The notes beneath the pieces were generated by a model. That model was given only the letters and a program-made list of their open reading frames with translations, was not told the origin of the DNA and ran no database searches. Made by a program: the position numbers and the translations under genes. DNA of 64,000 nt. Source: Onthophagus taurus (taxonomy: Eukaryota > Arthropoda > Insecta > Coleoptera > Scarabaeidae). Position 1 is the first letter of the stretch, and every line of letters starts with the position of its first letter. This document shows positions 53,451-64,000 of this stretch, piece by piece. The DNA lies in contig NC_091966.1 of the NCBI RefSeq assembly GCF_036711975.1, positions 14,391,501 to 14,455,500 of the forward strand, in the 5' to 3' direction.

Positions 53451-54380
53451 GTTGTAAAATGCTGGTGCGGTGATTTCTACTTATAACTTGTTGAGGGTTT
53501 TATTGTAACCTTACTGTTTTAAGTAGATTGATAAGATAAATATAAAGAAATTTTAAAAAGTATTTTGAAGTTTTAGCCGAAGTATTACAAAAAGTGTAGT
53601 TTTGAAAAAGAAGTACTGTTAAATTGGAACTGAAAATCTGAAATTGTAAAATTATTTGATTTCTAGTTCAAATTTGAACGAAAAATGCACTCGACAGTCC
53701 AATTTTTCGATATTTGGTGATTGGCAATGGGTTGCAGCACGATACGGGTATATTAAAGTTTTAGTAGAAATATTAAATGCGTAGACACGTTTCAACTGGA
53801 TTTAATAATGAAATTGGAAATCAAAAACATATTATCATTTCATATCTTCGGTAAACGAATGTAAACCAATATGCGAGAAAATACTTAATATATCCATTTA
53901 TCAGTATTGATTTTTGTGGACATTTCCATAAGACAACCCACGATCACAATCTTTTTTTTTTACCACGTCTTTATCAAGTATGGCGTACTAGAATTTTATT
54001 TCTTAAATGCCGTAAAGTACAATAAGTTATATTATTTCTTGTATTAACCGACAATGGAAAAGCTCTTACAACAAATATCGAAGAATGACTTGATGATGAC
54101 TTAAATGTTACAAAACATTACGCAACTGAATAAGTACAAAGAAAAGTGCATTTTAGGATAGTCTACTTGGGCAATGATACTAAAGAACTACAGAAAATCC
54201 TTGTTGTCTAAAGCAAGAACAAATCAATTCTGGAAACTATAAGAGAGGTCGACGTGATATTTTTCATTCTGCACAAATCGCTGCGCCATATACTGGATAA
54301 ATAAGGTACTACGGTCATCATATCTTGAGACAGCTATCCGGAAAGGTTTATTTTGCAACTTAATATCGAACAAGAAAGTT
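53451..54380. other. No supported feature
   Basis: AT-rich sequence without open frames or recognisable repeats. Confidence 0.4.
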
Positions 54381-54394
54381 CTGATAACTTATCT

Positions 54395-55030
54395 GCTGTT
54401 AAAAATGATTCAGTTAGACTTGATCGTGTTAATCTTAAGATGCTGTTAATCTGTCGTTCAATGACATTACCTCACATTCGCAGTGGTTTGGCAACTTCCT
54501 AAAGTTCCTATTGGTATGAAATTCCGACCTATAAATTTACTTTCTTGTTTATTAGAGATACTTGGAGATATATCATTCCACTTTGATCATGTCAAGCGGG
54601 ATTTAGACCCGGCTTCAGTTGCACATCTTCCATCTTAGACATCTTACTGACGATAAATTATGTTTTTCTTTTTAGATGAATGAAATACATAGAGATAAGG
54701 TGGATATCAGAGTCTCGATTAGTTTAGCTGCAGATTAGAGAGATGTTATACCAGGAATTGATTCGCCCATCAACATCGTTCTCTTTCTCCATAGTTTTAA
54801 TGGGGTCAAAGAAAAATCTGGAGATTGAAAATAAAATTAGAATCTGCGTGAGAGGTTATTTTCCGTTATTTAATCTGGAAGAAATGGGAAACGCTAATCA
54901 ACAGTTAACTAATGTTATTTCAGTTATACGCCTCTGGTACGTACATATTAACGTTTAATGTGTGCATTATTATGATGACGTCCAGATCGATTTAATAAAG
55001 TTTTACCAGATCATCTTACGACAACATTTC
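54395..55030 (+). pseudogene. LINE reverse-transcriptase relic
   Basis: + strand pieces in order: RLDRVNLKMLLICRSM (about 54420), MKFRPINLLSCLLEILG (about 54520), AGFRPGFSCTSSILDILLTI (about 54600) and, after a gap, HYYDDVQIDL (about 54970), a decayed YADDVQIYL box. The order and spacing fit a non-LTR RT. Many stops. Confidence 0.7.
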
Positions 55031-56950
55031 ACATTAAATACGAAGTAGATAAAGACGGTAAAATGTTATCCAAGGCCAGGAAATTTACGAGAATAAATTT
55101 ATTCGGAAGTACACGCGTAAGGTGTTATAATGAGCAAAGCTCACGAAAAAGGCGTTCGTAAAGAACATAATTCGTCGCTATGGAGTACTGAAGAAACTAT
55201 TTTTCTTGTAATTAACTGGATAACCTACATTTCACTTTCTCAAATTTTTGTATGACATGCAATAATTTAATAAAGATTAAAATTGCCATAATATATTTTT
55301 ATTTTGCTATAAAAATCAAAGATATGAATTATTGATATAGATATAGTACATCTTTAGTTTTCAAATTTACATTAAGGCATTTTTTGTTCCGAAGTTTTAT
55401 TTTTAGATGTAAAATTGTTTGCGTCATATCGATTTTGGAGTTTAACGGATTAAAGTACATAAAAAATAAACTGTGAACCGAATGAGCTTTTTTTTGGTTT
55501 ATGAAATTTTTATACCGCACTTTATACTTGACATTTTGTAGATGAATACCATATACATTATAAATGTTGGGTTATTAAAGGATGCATAAATTTACGTAAT
55601 GTTATATGACAATGTGTTAAACAAATCTTATTAAAACCTTGTTAGCTAACCAAAAATTTAATTGTATTTTTTAAGCAAGAAAATCATCTGCCACGTAACT
55701 TTATTTCATGAAAACATTCTTTTTCTTTTATTCGTTTTATTTCCGGTAAAATAGTAATTAAATAAAGCTGGTCGATTGCCGACGTATCGATTTGTACAAC
55801 TCACCATTGATCTAATTTGAACGGTAATTGGGATGTGGGAAACGAGACGAACAAAAAGATACGAAAAAACATCATAGAAATAAATTCGAGGTGGAGTTTT
55901 CAGAAAAATACGCTTCATCTTCTTTTTATTCATTTCTTTTTCTTCGATTAGTTTTAGTTCGTTTCCAAGGTGTTAAGATACACGGACTAGTATTATTGAA
56001 TATCGATTAGCTGGCAAACGAAAACTTTTTCAATTTAATGAATTTACGATTACGAAGTAAAGTTATGGGTGCCAAGTTTATGGAAAGTTATTTTGAGTGG
56101 TTTTAAAGGAAACGGTAAGCATAAAAAACAATATACGGAAAGTTTGGGATGATTAATTAAGTGAAAACCATCGGATTTCTTAACACTTATAGAACTCACA
56201 AAAGGTTTTTGTTTCAAAAAATGATCGCTGGGTTTAGTTTGTTTCATTATCCCTGGTTTATCGCACACTATTGAAGAGATGAATAGATTTTATTGTTTTT
56301 TATATAGTTTAGGAGCGGGGTGAGAAAAATTTTTAACGTTTAAATAAAAATGAAAACATTTATTTATGTATTATAAAATAGAAATACATGATATAATAAT
56401 AAATAACAGATAAAGATTCCATGATAATCGGTGCGATATGGTGGAAGAATTTCCTGTAACAGAAAAAAAATCAATAGAGTTCAACGAGTATTAGAATTTA
56501 GAAAAGTTATTACTTATTACTAATTGGTATTAGATTTGTGGTGTGGAATAGACTCCAGCACACAATTGTAACCACAATGTATTAACCTGTCGTGTACAAA
56601 TTAGATTTGAATATAGGGTTAATCATGTAAGTAGTGCATATTGCTTAATTAGGATCTACTTGACCACGCGATAAAGTGATATGATATAACTAAAAAACGG
56701 GTTTTATTTGTCATAAACATTTAGGCAAAACATTTGACAGACTTCTGAGAAATAGTGGCAAAACATGCCAACGGAAAATTGATAATAAAATTGTGTCCAA
56801 ATATGATATATGTCATATATGATATAAATATGTTCGATTTCGGACATCTCGTTCATGGTAGTTGTTTGGTGACAGTTCGTTATGCCTCTGTGTCTTCTAC
56901 AGTACGTATTAGTGGGAAACTTACAACTGTGCCAGCTCCTTTACTTGCTC
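55031..56950. other. No supported feature
   Basis: Short frames (55706-55933, 56050-56268, 56755-57015) have no domain signal. No element ends or inverted repeats were recognised. Confidence 0.4.
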
Positions 56951-56959
56951 TATATATCT

Positions 56960-57720
56960 TACTGATTACCTGCTTCTTTGGTTGTTCTTCCGTATTGCAT
57001 GGCAGAAGAATTTAAGTATGCGACGCTAGATAGTTGGTAGCAATCTCTCATCATCGCGTATTTTTAGTTCTTCTAGGATGGATACATCAGTGCGATTCGC
57101 AGTCCAAAATATTCTCAACATTTCAAAAGTTTCAATCCTCCTTCGGCATGCAGCATTTATAGTCCAGGATAGTCCAGGATTCTGAGCCATATGTTGCAAT
57201 ATAAAACAGTAAAGATTTTAGAAGTCTTGATTTAGTTTCTTTGGGTCTCTCCAAATCCTCTTTTGACATTCCGATTCTTCTCTTTATTTCCGTCTTTATT
57301 TTCGTGCCCATATAAATGATCTCATCCTTAACGCCCGGTCTATAATCATCAAGTGGCATTTAGATATTTTCAATCGCAGTCTGTTTGATAAGATAGATAA
57401 ATAGTCGGGAACCCATGTTTCTTTTAAAATGTTTTCAGAAAACGGAACATCGTTGGACATTAAATTATAAAGCTATTTATAAAGCTTTTCGATCATCTTA
57501 TATTTAAAATTTGATCTCTTATGGCGTAATTATCATCTCGTCACAAAGCCTGCTTTTTCTGGGGGTGTATTGGAGAGAAGGTAGATTTTGAGCCTTTCCT
57601 GTATGATGTCCTGTAATATTTTGCTTGTGTGATTTATTAGAGCAATGCTTCTATAGTTACTGCATTCATCTTTTAGCCTTTCTTGTGTACAGACTTCATC
57701 CATTCTTCTTGCCATTTACT
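56960..57720 (-). pseudogene. RTE-like LINE relic (RT fingers fused to C-terminus)
   Basis: The - strand from 57715 shows CSNYRSIALINHTSKILQDI, IQERLKIYLLSNTPPEKAGF (RT fingers); after an internal deletion, EIKRRIGMSKEDLERPKETK, FYIATYGSESWTILDYKC and, near 57110-56990, MLRIFWTANRTDVSILEELK then RRILKFFCHAIRKNNQ. The catalytic YADD segment is deleted. Confidence 0.8.
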
Positions 57721-59780
57721 ACTTTCTCATATTTCTTGACAAATTCGGTGTAACAAAATAATACCCTTGTTCCCACTGTCCTCGGCCCTATGATTCTCGC
57801 AATACCGACTGTATCTTTCTATGATTCTTGGCGTCGTTGTTAGTCGTTGTCAGTTGTGACACCGGCGGAGTCTTTAATTGGAAGGTAATAGGGTTTAAAG
57901 GCTTTTGACAGATAATGGCGGTAGCAGAAAGTGACAAAAATTAAATCAAACAGTTTATTTCTTTATAGTATACTACAAGGTTATTACAAAAAATTCATTC
58001 GCTTTTAAAACGCTGTATATTCAAAACTATTACACCTGCAAACATGAACGATATATCAAAATAATCGCAAACTTTCCAAGTTTTTTTGCACACTCACAAA
58101 CTTAGATGCTGCTAACACAGTATGTTAATGGAAACAATATAAATTGGTGCCAACAAACTGTTATAACAAAATTCATAGTAGTAAAAGAGAGTTATGGCGG
58201 AAGTTTTATGAGGAAGAAAAAGACAACCTACACAAGAATTCACCAGACCCTTTGAATCACTTAAAAAGCTTTATTTAAAGGTCTGTTAGAGCTTTGCATA
58301 TCGAAACACTTACCAGGTAGCTTAGAGAGGAATAAAGTCGCCAAGATAGGTTAACAAGACAGACTCATCCGTCATCAAAGATTGGTGCGTGTCCAGAATT
58401 AATAGATTTTTTAGAATAGATAACTAAGAATGACCTGGACTGTTGCAACAAGATAAACTCTCTGAATAATGGATGGATAATGTAACGTATTTAGGATAGT
58501 TCTGCTGCAGACATATGAGAAAATTATGGCAGATTCACGGTGTCATTTTATCTGGTTCATTATGTCATTCCCAGTATGCCTCTCTAAACTGAAAAGTTAG
58601 CAACACTAGTTCTGCATAATTTGGTATGTATAATATCCAGACTAACCAGGAAAATGAGATCTTGGTTTATGTCTTTCAGGATATATAAGTTGCGTTTGTT
58701 AGAGCAGCACCACAACTCTTTACATCAACTGTGTCAACAAGTTTTGTCAAAGTGTAGTGGAATCAAATATAGTGAGTTAGATCACCAATATGCTTGATAA
58801 TAGTCGAGTACAGTTGCTTCTAGTACGCTGCACGGAGACGTACAACGACATTTTTGCAGTCGGTGGGTGACCGTGTCTACAGTGGATGCTTTACTCATGT
58901 TTTAGTGTTTGTAGTTAGCAACCTGATTGCAATCCAGAGTGTTCGTCTTAACGCATCTATGAAGTCGTGGCTTGGAAAGTTGTTGGTAATAACTTTGTTC
59001 TCACTATAATATTACCGTCTTTATAAAACAGTTCTTGCTGTTTTTATGATATATAAATATAATGTAACAGCTATGAAATAAAATGATGGCAATAATATAA
59101 ATGCTATAATTTTGCACATTTGACAAAACCTTGGTCAGATAATTAAATCACTATTCAACCATGTTGTAAAATCGATATTTGTTATTGTCGGTATGGTCAC
59201 AGGCTACACTTGTCATCTCATTTGATGCCCAAACAAACACACTTCGCCTACTGCGGGCCAGTTATGCAGGAATGAGATATTCAAACAGTGTTATTGTTAA
59301 ATCTACAGACAAAGCTAGAAATATATTATTATTTGATCCTGGCAGCATCAAGCTTATATTGGAAACTTTAACAGGGAAATATTGCTTAAAGATAATAGGA
59401 ATGTTATAAACTCTTATGAACAGAAATCCATTAATTATTTGGAATCGTGTTGAAATAAATCTCATTTTCCATAAATTATATCATAGTGAAAAAAATGTTG
59501 TAATTTACCCTATATTATGATCTAATTGTGTTTGCAGGAATTGTAAATAAGTTTGCTTGTATGAATTATTAATATTTCTTTATGTAAATATTCTAAATAT
59601 CGAGTTAATTCTGTTAGCTGTTGATTAATTAATTCATCTGTCGTTGAGTTATTGCTAAAATGAATAAGTAGTTTTTCTTATTAATATTTTTCGTAAAATA
59701 AGTAAAATGTGTTTTATGAATATATTTGATTTATAATGAATATTTGGAGAAAGTATATAGAATGATATATCTTTTTATTA
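57721..59780. other. No supported feature
   Basis: Includes an unrecognised translation around 58200-58420 (KDNLHKNSPDPLNHLKS, GACPELIDFLE) with stops, and a 76-codon frame at 59179-59409 with no domain. No repeats seen. Confidence 0.35.
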
Positions 59781-59784
59781 CATT

Positions 59785-59965
59785 TAAATTGCGGCGCCCT
59801 ATTTTAATTGCATTTTGGTCTTAATAGCGCGGGTATTAAATTTGAATTTACCATCCAGCAACATTCCAAAATATTTAGCCGCTGGCGAAGGTGGTATATT
59901 GATGCCGTGCACATCGATTGTTGGTGACGTTTCGCATATTCAATTAAGTGAATCGTTCTGGGGTT
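59785..59965 (-). pseudogene. Jockey-type LINE fragment
   Basis: The - strand encodes VHGINIPPSPAAKYFGMLLD then GKFKFNTRAIKTKMQ, the post-YADD 'KYLGxxLDxKL' block of Jockey-type RTs. Nothing else of the element is visible. Confidence 0.65.
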
Positions 59966-61980
59966 CACTCAAATCCTCCATGCTTTAAATCAGATGAATA
60001 AATGATTGATAAACTATTGTAATATAGTGATTATTGTCGGTAAATTATTACTATGCGATGTTATAGCTATGTCGGCGGTATATTAGACGATATAGTAGTA
60101 AACATCGGATCGAAGTTATATATCGGCTGTTCAATTTAAATTAACAAACCGAAATATCTAAGAAAACATTAGCATTTTATTAAAAAAAGTTTCGGCAGGT
60201 TTTATGGCATATGTTTTTATTTGTTACTATTTTTCAATTACAAAATTAAAATACGATTTATTATCCTTGTGATCTTTACGCTATAAAATAAATAACTTTC
60301 TCGGTTGGTTTCCTCGCCTATTATCTTCAAGGTGGTTATTTTCGCTGAATACCCATGCCACTCATCAGTCAACTCAAGTAAATAGTCAATCAATAAACGA
60401 TTCTTCTTCGACTTCGATGTACTTGTTGATTCGTGTCTCAAATGTCTGTACAAATCTCGAAAGCATATAAAGTATGTTTTAGGATGTTTAAGGATGTTTA
60501 AAGTATTGACCGTTTACGAGCAAAAATTTGTCTTCTCAATTTACAAACATATGTAAGGGCAAATATTTCCAAAAATTAATTAACTCCCTATTAAAGTTTA
60601 AGTTATTAAACTTTTGTTAGCTTGTGTTCAAATTTTAGATGTAAATTTTAAATCGACTTTATTTTCTATTATCAAAGTAGATGTATTGACACCTATTGAA
60701 AATTGGGTGGAAATATTTGAGACGATTGTTGACAATCTATTTTTGTCAAGATTAATTAGGAAATTACTAAATTTGTTGTAGTATAACGTCAGTTGCAGCT
60801 TTCTAAAGTTACTATTGTTGTGTTGTTTTATAACTAATTTCTCCTGCCACAAAAATAAGAAACCCTGCAAGATAAAAAAATATACTCCCCCTGTAGCAAA
60901 ACTCTACAATCAATTGCTGGCGTTCGAAAGGGCTTTTCCCTGTTCTTTTCAAATGCTACACCTAACGTACAGTGATTAATTTTCATGATCTAGAAGGAAA
61001 AAATATCTGATGCCAAGCTAATGATGTTGGAGATCAAAACAAATAAAATGAGTTCAATTTGTAACAAAACTTTTTTTAATAACACTATTACAATATTTAA
61101 ATACACTAACTTATTCAGTGTTACAAAAAATACTAAGATTATGTGAATTTAATAATCTATTTTGTTCAGTTACAAGGAAATAAAATCCTAGTAAATTTGC
61201 AACTACAGGTTTTGTTTGCTATTCTTTTTTCTCTAAGCAATTTTTCCTCGTAAATAATTTTTTGTATTGTCTATTATGTTTATCACCCGTTTCTTGGGCT
61301 TTTATGAAATATTATCCAACAGGCAAGCAATAGACAGCTCTCAATGATATCTTTATTATGGTATAAAATTTTGTGGAGACCTACAGACAACAACTGTGTC
61401 ATAGAAATCATATCTGTTTGAGGAGATTAGGAAAGAAAAACAACAAAACTAGCTTCAATACAAGGCAGTGGCACCTTGACCAATCGAAACCAACTCTATT
61501 ATATATCACACACCGATCCTCAACCATAACCTTGAATAGAGTACTGGATGTATTATGATGTTTATGGAATTTTCTGAACAACGACAGTTTTTAATGTTGT
61601 GGAAATTGGCTAAATGAAAATTTGGAGATACAAATTATATACGATTGTGTTACGATGACCCAAAGCAAGTTCTCATCTCCGGTAACATATTTCCCAATGT
61701 CGATGTCTGACTGACGAAGAGGAAATGCTAAAGACGAGTGATGCTTGGTACGCTGGAGGAATGTCTTGATAAAGGCATAATAGTTGGACATGCAACGCCG
61801 CTTACAGAAAAATCGCTTTGTTCTCAAAGTCAACAAAACTTCTGGTTATATCATTTGAACAAATGTGAGGTTGATGGCTGTAACTGAACACTTGTCATTC
61901 TCGTTGGCATGCGAAAAGAGCGCATCGTGTGTATTATTTCTGCCAGCTAGAGGAGGGGTTTGATTGTATGATTATTGTAT
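59966..61980. other. No supported feature
   Basis: AT-rich. The - frames at 60238-60453 and 61591-61836 (the latter with KYVTGDENLLWVIVTQ, faintly mariner-like) are not convincing. Confidence 0.35.
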
Positions 61981-62358
61981 GGAACCGGCTTAATATCTCC
62001 AAAAGTCCTTTTCGGATCAACATTAAATTTGAAATTGAAAAAATCTAAAAATCTTTTGTTAACAAAATTTTTAGCTGTCAAACTTTTCAATATGCAGTAC
62101 CAACTTGATTTTTTTTAAATAGCACTACTTAATACCGTTAATTAGTTAATGTTTTGATAAAAGTAATTACATTCTCGAATTTAGAATAAAATAAGCTTGC
62201 GAATGATGTTAATTTTGACTAGTGGTGCTCTTTCAAAAAGATCAAGTTGGCGCTGCATCTTAATAAGTTTGACAGCTAACTGATTTTGTTTAGCCAAATT
62301 CACATTTCAAATTTCATGTTGATCCTACAAATACTTTTGGAGATACTAAGCCGGTTCC
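61981..62358. mobile_element. MITE with about 150-bp imperfect TIRs
   Basis: The left arm GGAACCGGCTTAATATCTCCAAAAG..., GATCAACAT-AAATTTGAAAT, TTAGCTGTCAAACTT, CAACTTGAT, AGCACTACT is matched in inverse on the right (AGTGGTGCTC, ATCAAGTTG, AAGTTTGACAGCTAA, ATTTCAAATTTCATGTTGATC, CTTTTGGAGATACTAAGCCG, GTTCC). No coding content. Confidence 0.75.
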
Positions 62359-64000
62359 ACACTTAATGAACACCTTGTACTATATTCAATAAACTATAGA
62401 GGACGGTAGACTATTATTGGATACCACGACATGTTCAATGTCTATCTTCATTATAAGCCCAAACTTATCTACATTAATTTATATTCTGCAGCTTTCACTG
62501 GTTCCTTAAAAAATCTTTGAGCTGTATTATCATCGTTCGTATTGTATATGGCATCTCTACTAATAGCCCAATGTTTAAAAATCCTAATTCAGACATGAAG
62601 AGGTGATGCCAAGCCAAAATTGTTATTTTTTACTTAGCTACACCATTGAACAGGATTTTTAAATGTGCATCCAACAGTTAAAGTGACATAACCGCAAACT
62701 TCAATCGCTACAATATTGGTTTAAAGTTTGCGACGATTTGAATAAGACGCAACAAACCCAACAAAACTAATAAATGTCGTGTATGCCGTTTTGGCTTGGC
62801 AGCGATGGTATGTTGAACATAAAGAGTTCCTATTTTATTTGGTTTTTCAATATGAACTCTGATTTTGCCGAAATTTCTAAACTGTCCAAAGAATTAGGAT
62901 TAATTTGATTATTTATGTTATTAACCTCGGTAGTTCTTAATTTAGTTGATTCTTTGGTAAAAAAGTTTTATTCGGTGTTCATATTTATTGGAAGAAGTAG
63001 CAGGATTTCTTCAAATTGTGTAATTAGTAATCAGAATGGTTTACAGGAAAGTAAAACTTAAGCAAGCACAAATTTGGGATAATCGCATTTTCTGATCGAT
63101 TATTTCAATTTGGTATAGTCAGCAAATGATATGGTTAATGATGGATTGATGATAGGAGTGGTGATATTTGCTGGATAATTTAATTTGCCTCATCCGAATT
63201 TAAGTGACCTCAGTGTTGTCAAAAATACGTCAGTAACGTGTTGAGTGTGGAATTCTTCCCATTTTCGCCTCAAATTTCAAAAAGAACTGTCGGAGGATGT
63301 ACCTTCACTACTCATTCTACAAAAGTGAAATAAATTCGCAAATATTCATCTTTTTGTTTTAAGATTTTGATTTACACACTGTGTTAAACACTGACGGGCT
63401 AGTTCTGGTATTGGATCACAAAACGGTGTGGCTGCTAATGATACGTGTATCGCCACGTTTCTATTTTATTTTATTTTTATGTTTTCTTTACTTATTACTT
63501 ATTAATGGGTGTTTATTATTTAAGTTTAGTGTTTAAGCTTAAGCTTAGTACTTTGGGCGTTTGGGATTATCAAATGATTTACTTATAGTTACAGCTTCAT
63601 ATTTATGTAATCGAGAACAACAGATAATGTATAATAATTATAAACAGGGTTTCAACTTGAGACTATTTTTAGGGTTGTCTCCTTGATCTCAGATTGGCCC
63701 CTATTCCAGGGGGAGATTGACGTGGTGAGTGAGTTCGGAAATGCTTATTTATTGGAGCTGAACATACCATTTAATTTTTGATTCTTATTTAGTTATTTTC
63801 ATCAAAATATGTTCCATTATGGAGCAAATGGGCCATATTTGTTATATTTATTATTTATTTTAATACTATTATTTGAAATAAAATTTATTTTACCTTTACT
63901 TGATAGTGCGTGCCATGTAGAATTTTTTTCTCTTTGTTCAGGTGCTAAAGTGGAATGTACTCGCCTTACTTCTAAAATGAAATGAAAAATCAGTTAAAGA
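62359..64000. other. No supported feature
   Basis: AT-rich sequence with no recognisable exon, element end or repeat. It may be intergenic or intron of a gene outside the window. Confidence 0.4.

Noticed and set aside
59179..59409. 76-aa + ORF as a host small protein
   Set aside because: No recognisable family, no splice or promoter context.

Overview
The window is AT-rich eukaryotic DNA with GT-AG introns. The gene families and transposon repertoire point to an insect, most likely a beetle (inference from protein character and repeat content, not proven). There are no prokaryotic features. Three host genes can be supported: (1) a VAP-33/VAPB-type ER membrane protein on the + strand, four coding exons spread over 1734-22117, 239 aa; (2) a nucleobindin (NUCB1/calnuc-type) on the - strand, three coding exons between 39718 and 24384, 585 aa; (3) a single-exon mitochondrial DMAC2/ATP5SL-like protein on the + strand, 46326-47171. 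VAP and NUCB1 converge tail to tail, with under 1 kb between their likely 3' ends. NUCB1 and the DMAC2-like gene diverge.

Almost everything else is mobile DNA of different ages, much of it inside introns. Two elements look young and intact. One is a Tc1/mariner-superfamily transposon (14984-16945) with 272-bp, almost identical terminal inverted repeats (TIRs) and an uninterrupted 340-aa transposase, in VAP intron 3. The other is a complete BEL/Pao LTR retrotransposon (25541-31527) with two identical 234-bp LTRs, a TAATC target duplication and one 1727-aa Gag-Pol ORF, in the long NUCB1 intron and antisense to the gene. Older relics cover piggyBac, pogo/Tigger, hAT, several mariner lineages, BEL/Pao and several non-LTR (LINE) lineages, many nested in each other.

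Region by region: 1-1.6 kb is a non-autonomous TIR element and the VAP upstream region. 1.7-22.1 kb is VAP, with relics in introns 1 and 3. 22.1-24.4 kb is the VAP 3' UTR, a pogo-like MITE and the NUCB1 3' end. 24.4-39.7 kb is NUCB1 with a 13.5-kb intron full of nested elements. 40.8-46 kb is a dense patch of LINE, hAT and mariner pieces. 46.3-47.2 kb is the DMAC2-like gene. 47.3-52.5 kb is a nest of Pao, mariner, hAT and Tigger relics. 52.8-64 kb is largely unassigned AT-rich DNA with a diverged tandem repeat, LINE scraps and one MITE; no host exon is visible there.

The least explained structures are a group of hairpin modules (19.27-21.30 kb) whose loops carry GC-richer CGAG...CGAA...CGAG-like palindromes, and a dispersed palindromic family built from CTAGAAC-like words that recurs across the window.
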